NCBI GenBank assembly: GCA_963682175.1
Contig: OY821775.1
Span: forward strand, 1,550,001 to 1,614,000
Source: Triglochin maritima
Taxonomy: Eukaryota; Streptophyta; Magnoliopsida; Alismatales; Juncaginaceae
Length of the DNA stretch: 64,000 nucleotides
Direction: 5' to 3'
In this document: positions 23,392-34,617 of the stretch, piece by piece
How the letters are laid out: the number at the start of each line of letters is the position of its first letter
How positions within the stretch are numbered: position 1 is the first letter of the stretch
The notes under the pieces: generated by a model
Database searches by the model: none
Told to the model about the DNA's origin: nothing
The model's input: only the letters and a program-made list of their open reading frames with translations
Program-made: the position numbers and the translations under genes

Positions 23392-24853
23392 ATTATTTTA
23401 GGAATTTCCGTTGTTTCGTGTAAGACCGTGTACATTTTTTGTTTTGAGTCATTTTGTATATTTAGTACACGAATATCATTTGTGAACAATTTGTATCGTG
23501 TCATGTATACCCAAATTAGACCATGTCGTTTTCGTGTACAACAAAGCAGTACATGTAAACATTATTCGTGAACATGTAAATTGCCTAGTACATGCAAAAT
23601 CTACACAAGACACAAAATACCCGAAACACACGATTAACAGACCCATCCCAAACAGTCATGCCATGGGGTTACAAATGGATTTCTTGATTTTTGATGTTCG
23701 GGTTTTCAATGTTGTATTAAAAATTGCTTTAGACGAGAAAAACAAATGGGAGGAAACTTTCAAATTCGAAAGCTACATCTGGAGTGAGGGAAGAAATCTT
23801 ATTCAAAAGTTGTGATTCTTTTTAATTTTTACTATAATGTTGCTTTAGATTCTTTCTAGATCATCTTACTATTTATTAAGATTATTTTAATTATGAGATC
23901 AATGTAAGTTTTTTTGTATATCATGTTGTCATTACTCATTTTGTGATTATTTGATTTTAGAAATAATCACACCTTAAATCTAGAAAAAGAGAATTTTTAG
24001 TTTGAAAGTGTTGTATTCGCATAAAATCACTTGTGAAGGCATATCGGTAAATTATCGTAACAGATTAACAAGAATCTATCTACATCCAAACACTTAAAAG
24101 TATGAATTCGTTCCGATTTAAAATCAGATTCCATATAAAAATGATTCAAACTTCTGAATCTACTTCCAGAATCCACATCCAAACGCACCCAAAGTGTTAC
24201 ATATTCCCGTGAAGATAATGATTCAGCTGGTAGAATGCAGAAATATAAGCCGAACATGTTGGGTAATGTTAACTTGTTGCATGATGTGGGCTTTAAACAG
24301 CCTACTTAAACATGATTTGGCGATAATCATGAGTTTATGTGCTAAAAAGTTCGATTAAGCTTTATGTGTAATAGCCACACCTGTTTTATAACACTTACAA
24401 ATCAGTGCATGTTTCAAATAGCAAAAATATTTGTTTGCGGCGTCACCGAATACAAACAGCCGACATCTTTTTCACACGATTGATAAGTCTACCCTCTAAA
24501 CTCAAGCTTTGACCGCTTCTTAATTCCCGCAACCATTTTTTATATATAAAAAATTCCCACAACCAACTTAAAAGTAGCAACGAAAAAAACTCAATGTTAG
24601 ATAGCAGATCTGAACATAATCAAATTTCACTTTTGGATTCCAACTTTGTGGTTGGTCAAGTTGTGGACCTTTTCAACCTTTACCGTGTGAAGTCATAATT
24701 CTGGTTTAGGGTTTGGGACTCGAAGTTTGCATTTGAACCCTTTCCTCATGCACGGGAGTGTAATTAATCTAAAGAAAGCATTTGCTCGTTTTTTCAAATT
24801 CAGAAGGTTTAAGAGATGTTACACCTTAGATAATGACGCGAGGAAATGCATGC
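23392..24853. other. Intergenic; no gene recognised
   Basis: AT-rich. Around 24085-24200, motifs such as ACATCCAAACGCACCCAAAG suggest the remains of another small DNA transposon, but no complete inverted pair was established. Frames at 23359-23815 and 24027-24257 lack domains. Confidence 0.4.
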
Positions 24854-25449
24854 TTGCATGTAACATCCATGAACAGTGAAAAATTTAATTTTTTAAAATC
24901 AACGGAACACAAAGATAAAGATCATCAAGAGTGAGGACATTACTCGAAGAATACCCAAATATATCTGGTACACCATATTACATAAGAGTTTGTCAAAAGA
25001 ATGATTACATCAGAATACAAAACACATAATACATATAATCACGACAACCTAAAATAGGCAGACGACAGGATCCAGTCCCAAAGTGCAATCTCCCTCGGTC
25101 ACCACCCGCCGGAACCTAACGCGACCCTGAAAATAAACATAACAACAATGCCTGAGTTTCCATAAGAAAATTCCGTATGACAAGCTCACTTATATGCCCT
25201 ATCATACTAGTATAGCATGACATGAATAGAAAGCAATAAAACAACATTCCCACAAAGGACAATACCGGACATCCATCCTGCGATCGTTCCCGCTGCCACA
25301 CAGGCCCGTGGTCTACAACCGCCACCGCTGCCACACAGACCCTACGGTCCGCAACATCGACGTCGCCACACAGGCCGCACAGTCAACAACCATCGGTGCC
25401 ACACAGGCCACGCGGTCCACAGCATCGCCGCCGCCACACAGGCCGCACG

Positions 25450-27580
25450 TGTAGGATTTCATGTTTAATTATGCATGTATATTTTTCTAATTTTTATGCA
25501 TAATAAGGATCAATTACAATTTTCTACGATTTATTTCATGCATGCATCAGTTTGTTTTAATAACTAGTTTCAAAAACTCATTAAAACAAACATGGGCTCC
25601 GAAATTCATACCTAGAAGTTCTCTAAAACTTCTTGATGATCCGGAGATGCTGAAGAAGACGATCGTCGCTTCCCGTTGCGCCAGATGCCTCCGAGTGTTC
25701 ACCGGAACCCTAAACAAGGTTGGAGAGAAAGGAGATAGCCAATCAATCTCCAAATAAGCTTAGAATCTAGCTACAAACCCCTTCCTTAATCTCTGAGATT
25801 TCTCCTTCCAAAGACTTAGAAAACTAAGAGAATTTTCGTGGATTTTTGTGGTGAATTAGGAGAGAAAATATTTAGCAAATTTCTTCTAACATAATTAAGG
25901 AGAATAATGACCTATTTATAGGTTCCAATCTTACTCTCAATCATGGCTATTCTTAAGCCACAGATTCTTGACCTTTTCTCTCACAAACTAATTACATAAT
26001 GCATTATATGCACCCACAAAACGTTTGACCAAGTTTGGAGCTAATCCAATCATTGATCAAATTAATCTCTTAATTATCAAAGGCAGAAAATTGATCGGGA
26101 CTCGGTCTACCGAGACATACTCGGTTAACCGAGTATGTCACGTTCGGATTTCCGTGCACTTGACGGATGACCGATTCTTAAGGAGAAAAATTCTTCTTTA
26201 ACCGTTCGGACGAATTCGTATTTTTGACCGAGTGCCATTCGGTTAACTGAAAATATCGGAACTGGACATTGTTCGGTCGACCGTGTCTGGTTCGGTATAC
26301 CGACCCAGAGTTTCAGGCACTTTGGTCAAGTTCGGTCAATCAACTTGACCATCCGTTCCACGTTCGGTTGACCGATCCACAGATCCTTCGGTCGACCGAA
26401 CCTTAACGGATTACCGAACTTCTACCCGATTTTGCCTTTTCAAATTTTGGATTTATTTCCAACAAAATTTGAACTTTAGGGGTTTCAGCAAATTCACAAG
26501 TTATGCAATATATTATCCTATGCAATAATAAATTATTGCACCCCATAATATATGCATCTCATATGAATTTATCATGATTCTAATTATGTTATATATAACA
26601 TAATTTATTTTACTTGTTCACCACATGTGTCATATTTTCTATAAGAAACCCGACACATCATATGAACCAAAAATCTAGCTTCTTGTTTCCCGATTTTTGT
26701 GGTGTGACCTATGGGAGGATCTAGACTAAGTTGACAGTGATATTAAGAGCTTAATATCACAAGCTATAAGCGGTATCTAGCTACACATTATAGCTCCCAA
26801 TTAGTTAGATGTTTTAATTCCACTCAAACCAAAACCCGATCCATTTAGTGATGGAGTGCACCACTTGTGTCCGTCCCTTGCCTCATGATATTAAGAATAC
26901 ACACAAAGTAGTATTGTGTCATCTTTGTATTAGTATTCATTTCTTGATCTCTTTAAGCTAGTTATAAATATGTGACTTAACTCAAATCACATTGTGCACA
27001 TTATAACTTTGCTTTATCAAGGGGCCCACTAATATCATCACTTAATTAAAAGGGGCAATGATAGTCTTTTGACTAACTATCTTCTCCAACAAAAGTTGTA
27101 CTTAACCAACCAATGCCTTTACACTACACTTATTGATAGCTCAAGACACTAATCTAATTAAGCATTCCTTAAGTAATTGAATATAAGTCTCATATCAAAG
27201 GACCGAAGACACAGTAAAATATTAATGACACAGAAACACATTTCTATAATATTTTACTTATTAGGTCTATTCAGTATACAAAAGTAATATTTTCCTCTTT
27301 TGCATACCCGTGTCGTCACTCACTTGTAGAGCTACAATGATGTATGACTAACACAACAATCTTAACTCGGTAATTAATGTCCCATGTTAATTACCATGAT
27401 TGTGAATATCTTTTGTTTTATGTAAACCAATATCTTTTAGAGCTCTACGGTTAAGGACCAAGAGCATCTTCCTTAACACTTCTAAAAGACGAATAACATA
27501 AACAAGGAACAAAATGATTTCTCATTCAATTCATAATAATTGAAATTTAAAAGTAAAACTTTTAGAACACATTCCCTTCA
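25450..27580 (-). mobile_element. Solo LTR (family 1), nested inside the family 2 solo LTR
   Basis: Starts TGTAGGATTTCATG and ends ACATTCCCTTCA, flanked by a perfect 5-bp duplication GCACG (25445-25449 and 27581-27585). It is the reverse complement of the family at 5125-7142 over its whole 2,131 bp, with indels and substitutions. The minus-strand TATA box is at 25911-25920. It inserted into the tandem GGCCGCAC units of the older LTR. CGGTCGACCG is present in exact form at least twice (about 26270-26400), along with palindromic variants. Confidence 0.92.
26114..26139. repeat. Perfect 26-bp palindrome centred on CGGTTAACCG
   Basis: GACATACTCGGTT followed by its exact reverse complement. It sits in the position of the CGGTCGACCG cluster of the nested LTR, but the inner bases are TTAA instead of TCGA, and the palindrome extends to 13 bp per arm. 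Confidence 0.9.
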
Positions 27581-29293
27581 GCACGGTCCAAACATCGGGT
27601 CTCCGTGGAGACCTACCGTAGGCACATACGGTCTAGCGGACAGTACGCAACACATCCCCACACGCGACTACACAAGCCAAGGGATCGGTGAGGAGGCGTT
27701 CGCACTTCCGCGCAGGTAGAATCAGATCTGAAAACATCGTGGTCCACCACCACACCAACGGAGTCGTCGCTCAGGTCGGTCCATCACCGACGCCACACAG
27801 CCCACATAGTATCTCACTCGATAGGTGCCCAATTGAGCTACCTGTCGGAAAACATCATCGACAATCCATCACCGCAACCACACATGCAACGCGCGATCCT
27901 CCTTGCCGCCACACAGGCCGCATAGGGGCCCTCCCGTCACCACACTGGCCGCACGGGCTCGTGCAATCACTGCCTATCAAGGGCAGTCGAACATATCCGC
28001 CACACAAAGGGTCAAACAATCGACAGATCCGAACCGAAGTCCGCGGGGTCATCGAGTTCCACGCGTAGACACCAACTCCGCCGCTATAAAAGCAGGGCAA
28101 CGACCTCCGTAGTCATCCAGGCCGGTAGTCACTTCACCCAACGACAGTTGTGTGCCCGCTGAAAGCAATGAGATCCGCAATCCCTCAGGCTGCTACTCTA
28201 AGGAGAGAACAATGTACAAACTATGTCACCCTCTATAATACAAAGGCAACACGTCCTAAGTATCTACACTCTTCCATACGGCGGTCCCTGGGTAGGCACG
28301 AGCAACGTACCCACCTTCACCTCCAGGCTCACGTTCCAAGCAAGGACACGGGTTTCCGTGGACAGAGTTGACACTTCACTAAGACCAGGATTCAGTTCTG
28401 GGCTCAAACAGTCGACCGGAAAAGGTATACCGGTCGACCGCTTCCGTAAAGGAATCAGTCGACCGAACGCCTACAACGGTCGAATTCTGTGCTCAAAACT
28501 CGATCCCCAACGGTCGAACCAAAGTCTAAAACTGGTCGACCGAATGTGGTCAAAATCTGGAGTCTGGTCAAAACCATACAAATCTATTCGGTCGACCGAC
28601 TCAGGGGTCCCGGTCGACCGAAAACTACCACGGTCAACCTAATAGTCTAAGTCATCTACCGGTCGAACAAAATCATAAAAACGGTCGAACAACATACAAT
28701 ACATTAAGTTTACTTAAGTTCCGGTTGGACAAAAGGTCTAGAACGGTCGACCGTTTGGATGGTCAACGTCCGGTCCAAGCGAATCACAAAGCAATCAGTC
28801 GAACGACTCAAGGGTCCCGTTCGACCGAAAACTCCCAGACAATCCTGACCCACCAGCACAAGCACGACCGGTCGACCGCCACAAGGCATCGTTCGACCGA
28901 TGTTGGTTAAAGTCGGGCAAAATACATTAAACTTGTCGACTGCCTGAAGGCACCGGTCGACCGTTGGTCAACAGCAACCTCGCGCCTGTCGAGGATTTTA
29001 CGTCGTTTCACGTCGGCGGCGAGGTCTCTAACCTCCCGCGACCGACCACAATATCACCACAACGTGGGTGAGTAACAAAAGCATCTAATGCAAGAACATG
29101 GCATACCTCTTCGTGAAGAATGATGAAGAACGCCGGAGATCACACGACGGCGCCTCGGGACCGCGACCTCACACACGTCCTCCTCCACGCGCCTTCGCAC
29201 CACAGTCACCCACTGCACCCGACGCAGCTGCTGCTTCAACGAAGAAGAGAGGAAAATGAGAGAGGTGATGAGAGGAAAAAGGAACGAGAGAAC

Positions 29294-29296
<3 letters not shown>

Positions 29297-29334
<38 letters not shown>
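29297..29334. repeat. (GA)n microsatellite in the family 2 LTR
   Basis: An almost pure GA run of about 19 units. On the LTR sense strand (minus) this is a CT run. A similar CT-rich stretch lies at 53725-53772 in the related LTR, upstream of the palindrome cluster, so it may be near the LTR transcription start. Confidence 0.85.
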
Positions 29335-29336
<2 letters not shown>

Positions 29337-29552
29337 GTTTCTCCTTTTCTCTAAACCCAACACCAACAGCAACCCTACTTCCTCACCTCACCTCACCCCA
29401 ACACATCACCACCACGCTCCTACACCATAGCCCACCTCCTTCACGTCACTCCACCCATACCTCCACTATTCCTCCCCCAACTCCCATGCAAACCCCACCT
29501 TCAACTCCACCTAAACACCATTAGCCTATTAAAAGGTTAGGCGTACATTGCA

Positions 29553-31503
29553 TGTACTTAAGTATCGTTGAAACATGTGGATTTGGTTCCACGACTGGTA
29601 TATATTAGCCGAGTCGAGCGAAATTTCGAGCTAAAAGTATAACCTAATGTTATTACTAAATATAAAATAATAATTATAAATGTAACAATAAAAAATTCGA
29701 ATTGAGTATCAATTTCTTCCGAGTTTGAGCTTCTCGTTTACCGAATCAAGTTAGAAGATTTTTTTTCCATCAAAATCTTTCATTTTCAATTTAAACCAGA
29801 ATCAAATGTTTTTCTAGTAGAGTTTGAATCGAACTAACGAGTCGAACCAAAATTTACAGGCCTACATGACATGATTTTTTTATTTGTTTTTGCTCGTTAA
29901 AACCTTCCCCACACGCTCGTTTGATAAGTGTTCAGGCACATGCTAGTATATCAAAACGACCATTTGCCTTGCAAAAACTATAGTTGATATTATTGTTTTT
30001 TTTTGTCGTCATATCCAATATGCATTCAAGCTACTAATGGTTGGGAGCTTTCATGATTTAATATTGAAATTGGCAATGAAATCGCAATGCACAGTATGAT
30101 ACTATGATACTTGGTATTCACCAATTTGTTAACTGAAATCGTAATAATATGATGATATATGATAAAAACTTTTGATTGTTTATAATAGATTTTTTTCATA
30201 GTTTTTTTTATCTTTAAATTGATCTTAGATTATAAGTGCACTACTTGTAGTTAGCGTTCAAAAGGAGGCCTTTTAGTTACGTGAAGATTGTGGTAAAAGT
30301 TTATTATAAAATGTTATAACTTGAAACAACACTCCATAGTCTTATTCAAAGATATGTTATATCGATCTCTTCTTCTCCAGAAGGAAAAAAATCAATTTTG
30401 ATAGTGTTTATACTTCTTTTTTTGGCTATGGTCAATGTTGCCATGCAATATCTTCCAATCTCCTTTATGCTCCTCATGAGACCAAAATCACAAAAAATAA
30501 TGCAATTTCCCAAGCTTTGCAATGGCAATCAAAGTCCTAATATTCCCAAAACCTAACTCCACTCCAAGATTTCCCTTTTGCCGTATGACCAGGTACTTAT
30601 TCATAGCCGTGCACTTTGGTCCCAAACAAGTTTCGAAAATATTCCAACGAAATTTACTTAAAATTGCATGTAAGTGGCAAGTCAAGTTAAGAAAATAAGA
30701 TATTGCCCTAACAATTCTTAGCATGTCTCCTTTTCTTGGGACAAGCACACAGGCGCCACTGTTCTTTTGAAGATTTCAAAATTCTTGGGGTCATGTTTGA
30801 GTACGTGAGTTTAGACTCCTCTTCTTTGATGTTTACTTCTGAAAACAATGAAAGGTAATGAAGAGATTAATGTCTTGGTTCGGTGTTTATTCTCAAAGTC
30901 TTATGGGAAGACTAGTAGTCTTGTTGACTGATATACTCTCTCTTTCTCTCTCTCTCTCTCTGGAACTTGTCTTTCGTGAGATGAGGATTCATGTTCAAGT
31001 AAACGCATGATATGAATGGACTACAAGTCAATCCGGTTGATCTCTTAATGAATATAAATACATATTAAATTATTCTTTGGGTCTTAAGGGGGGGTCTATG
31101 TTAACGACCCACTGACTTTTCCAAGCAATTTTTTTACCCCAAGTATCCAGCGACTTCTTTGAGTCTAACTTAAAATGGATTGCGAACATGGGAGATGAAA
31201 ATCCGAATTCTAAAATGAAACCTTCAGGTAAAACAATAAATCAACTGCTAATTAAGAACATCAGCAGACATATATATCATAGGTAATTGTCGCACTCAGG
31301 AAATGAAACCCATGAATCGATACATTATTTGTCGGTGAACTACACGTACGTAGGCATTCTAATATGATGATATCATTAAGGTATTCTTTGAAAGGTAATT
31401 TGTCATAAAAAATGAGTATTTTGTTTAGAGAATCCTAACTACTTTGGTGACTCCAAAAGACAACTACAGATACTACGACTCTTATCGTTCAAGGAAATAC
31501 CAA
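29553..31503. other. Intergenic; nothing recognised
   Basis: AT-rich non-coding DNA. The minus-strand frames at 30346-30748 have no recognisable domain. A short CT repeat lies near 30940-30960. Confidence 0.45.
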
Positions 31504-31513
31504 TAGATAATAA

Positions 31514-32000
31514 GATTAATTACAATTCGAGTCTTGAATTATGCATTGATATCACTTTACCTCCTGAACTTTCAAAGTTCACAGTTAATCCCACGAACTT
31601 TTATTTTGTAACATTTTGTCCTCCTGAACTTTACAAACCCATTATTTAATTTTTTGTATCTGTAGTACACTTCTAACGTGAAAATTCGGATCGAAACGAA
31701 AATCGAATTTGGTTGGAATTTGGGTTGGATTCAGTACCAATCTTACCCAAATTCCAACCAAATTCGACATTTGTTTCGATCCAAACTCACGTAAATATAA
31801 GTTTAGGAGTATAATATGAATACAATAACAAAAAATTACAAAAAAACAACGAATGTGGTGTTTAAATAATAGATTTTTAAATTTCAGGAGAACAAAGTGT
31901 TAAAAAATGAAAGTTCAATGATGTTAACTATCAACTTTGGAAGTTCACCGGATAAAGTGATATCAATGCATAGTTTAGAATGTCAAATCATAATTAACCC
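31514..32000. mobile_element. Mutator-like (MULE) MITE, almost fully palindromic
   Basis: 487 bp flanked by a perfect 10-bp direct repeat TAGATAATAA (31504-31513 and 32001-32010), the size expected for Mutator-like elements (9-11 bp). The ends GATTAATTACAATT and TAATTATGATTTGACATT (right end inverted) begin inverted repeats of about 230 bp. They include the shared ATGCATTGATATCACTTTA and, near the centre, CCAAATTCCAACCAAATTCG. No coding sequence is present. Confidence 0.88.
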
Positions 32001-32010
32001 TAGATAATAA

Positions 32011-34070
32011 TTATACTATGGATTATTATTCCAAGAGTTACGTTAAAGCTCCGGAACATTTATTTTCAATAGCGAAATGGCATGCGAGTGGTTGATGATT
32101 GTAAATTAATTAAAGGCTGTCATGTTCGAGCTGTGTTGCAATCTAGCTTCCACGTGTGGGTCATATACGACCAGTAGAATTTGAAAAATGTGAATCCAAA
32201 TCAAGGTCAATGGTAGGTAGATCCTACACTTACCTCTGATCAGTGACGTAAGTGATTAGCATACACGATTTTGTTCGGAAGTAAATTAATTAGATTCCAA
32301 TTTATTTATTTCTAAGAGATGTAAATATGAGCGAGCAGCTGGTACGTACACGTTGATCATATGATTTTGTTTTATTTTACTTGAGAATACAAATACAAAT
32401 ACAAACATTATTTGAGTCAAATACTATATATCGAAGGGTTGCAAATTGAATAATAAATTAAAGCAGGGTCAGAACTATAGTTATTGTTAAATTTGCTGAA
32501 GTGTTTGTAATTTGACTGTCAACCTTAATCACAACCTTGACGATGATGGCTGCGAATGCCATCCTTCATGGCTTCGTTCGTATCTAATTTTTTATGATAA
32601 CAATATTCTCATATTTATCACATTAGTATTTATATCCAAAATCACTCCCATTCAACGAATCGCTACAACCGAAGATCCAAAACCTCAGGTCCCACACCTT
32701 TTAATGTGCATACTTTACATGTCCTTATTCTCCATCACGGTCAAATTCTAAATTTCTAACTCGAATCCATCCATCCATCCAAAGATTAACTTCAAACACG
32801 AAAAGAAATATTTATTTAGCAAAGTCTTTTGCATTCTTTGTCCTAGCCACTTGCATCAAGATGTTGCTTAGTTCGCCGTAATTAAATTACATGAAATCTA
32901 ATTTCGTATAATTACTTAATTAGATTACATTCTCATGAATCGGATTTCATGTAATCAATTACATTGTTCGGTAAAGTTGGAATTCACCGTGAAATTGTAA
33001 TGTAATTTAATAAATAAATTTGTAATTTAATAAATTTGATAAATGACCGAAAAGATTGGTGAAACTCTAGCCCACTTCCTACGAGAGTGAAGTTGAGTTT
33101 TGACTAATTTGAAATGACTTGATTACATTGTAATGTAATTGGATTACAGTCCCAATGAGGTGATCAAATTACCTGAAAGAGATTACAAAGTGTGCAACAT
33201 TGATTTCCTCGACAAAACAAGTGGCATGTAATCTGATTACATTACATCATTGATTACAACAAAACAAGCATGAAGTAACTTCAAATTTTACACCATACCT
33301 TATCATAATTATTAATTACATACGCATCCCTAGAATCTTGTTCTTTATATGTATTTTTGTATAGTCTTATATTATATAAAAATTGACGAGTAAATAAATT
33401 ATGACATTTTTTCGACCTTAGCTCATATGGTACTTAAAGACTAAAGCTACATGTGTTTGTTACAACCTGCATTAGCACATATCATATACAAGCATATTAA
33501 AAGAAACAAAATTAGAAAGTTTTCACTAGAAACAAGGACATGCGTATTTCCTACTCCAAATATACATTCCAACACACATGGACATTATATTGATGTCTGA
33601 TGCACCTAATTTCGAACTCGTAACTTAACTATATCGAAAAAAACGACAAAACAAATTGAGTCATTCTCGAACCAGCGAAAAAATATTAGTGTTTTCATCC
33701 AAAAATATTAGTGTTTTTTTTCAGGCAAAAGACCCAAAACAGAAAAAGACATTCACATCGTCCAACATTTGAAGCCTTCAAAGTTCAAACCAACACCACC
33801 TGTGAATTTTCTCCGTGTAATCTCCAACTTTTTTCCATACAAGAAAACAAAAAACAACCCTTTGACACAACACAACACCATCACCACCTTTCCAACTCCA
33901 ACTTCTACCAATTAAAACACACCCATTTTATTTCTTGAATTTCACTGCTTTGCACAAACGCGGATTTTGTTCTGATTCCGTGGTTGAAGGGTGTGTTAGT
34001 TGTTGGACTTGCGTCAAGCACCCACAACACACACACCACTTAAGTCTTTGGTTGGTAGTCACATACACAT
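32011..34070. other. Intergenic; repeated TGTAATC motifs, then IQM upstream region
   Basis: 32870-33270 contains many copies, in both orientations, of ATTACATGTAATC-like motifs, which suggests a decayed AT-rich MITE without definable ends. From about 33700 the sequence becomes the likely promoter of the IQM gene. No gene was recognised. Confidence 0.4.
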
Positions 34071-34071
34071 C

Positions 34072-34083
34072 TATCTATATATA
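34072..34083 (+). promoter_or_regulatory. Likely TATA box of the IQM gene
   Basis: TCTATCTATATATAGG lies upstream of a purine-rich leader (GGAGAAGGAGAGGTGAGGGG). A 5' UTR intron is plausible between CCAAAG|GTGAGC at about 34172 and TTTTGCAG at about 34520, placing the start codon at 34618 in the next exon. This is inference from splice-site look alone. Confidence 0.4.
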
Positions 34084-34617
34084 GGAATGGAGAAGGAGAG
34101 GTGAGGGGTGTGTGGCAAATTAAGAAATAGATTGGGCGGTTGGAGCATTTTGGTGTTGTGGGTTTGTTCCAAAGGTGAGCAAATTATGACCCACATGTCC
34201 ATTTTTGGTTCTTTCCCTGGTTGGGTTGTTTATGCCTGGTGTTTTCATGTTCTTGTTTTGTTGCTTTATTCACATCTTGTTCTGTTCTCTCTTTTGCACC
34301 CCACTTCCTGTTAGATTTCAGGACAGGAAGTGGGGTTCTTAATCCCTCTGTAAGGAAATTATTTGGTTTTCTAATTAGTTTTGGAGATTATTGGGTGTTC
34401 ATGGTTTTGTTGAGGGATGAAAAGGAGAAACCTTTAACGTTGGTAATCTTCATCTGAGGTTGTTATTTTGGTGGGGTTTTCTTCAAAACTCTGATCAAGT
34501 TGGTTATGTGTGTTTTGCAGGTGAATCCACTTTTTTTTTTGGTATTACTGTTAGCAATTGAAAAAGTCAAAGTCTGAAGCAATACAAGTTTGAAAAACCT
34601 TTCGTGACAACAACAAC

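Larger units (their letters stand above)
24859..29547 (-). mobile_element. Gypsy-type solo LTR (family 2), interrupted by another solo LTR
   Basis: The plus-strand left end is TGTAACATCC and the right end GCGTACA, so the termini are TG..CA. They are flanked by the perfect 5-bp duplication TTGCA (24854-24858 and 29548-29552). Minus orientation is inferred because the GGATGTTACA 3' end matches the LTR end at 55741 and the 59947 end of the coding element. Removing the nested LTR (25450-27580 plus 5 bp) leaves about 2.55 kb. It contains CGGTCGACCG clusters (28400-28980), GCCACACAGGCCGCA-type tandem units (25270-25449 and 27790-27960) and a GA run. No gag-pol is present, so it is a solo LTR. Confidence 0.9.

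Noticed and set aside
29120..29524. 134-residue frame with Arg-Glu and His-Pro-Thr runs
   Set aside because: Low-complexity translation of a GA microsatellite and C-rich DNA inside a solo LTR.
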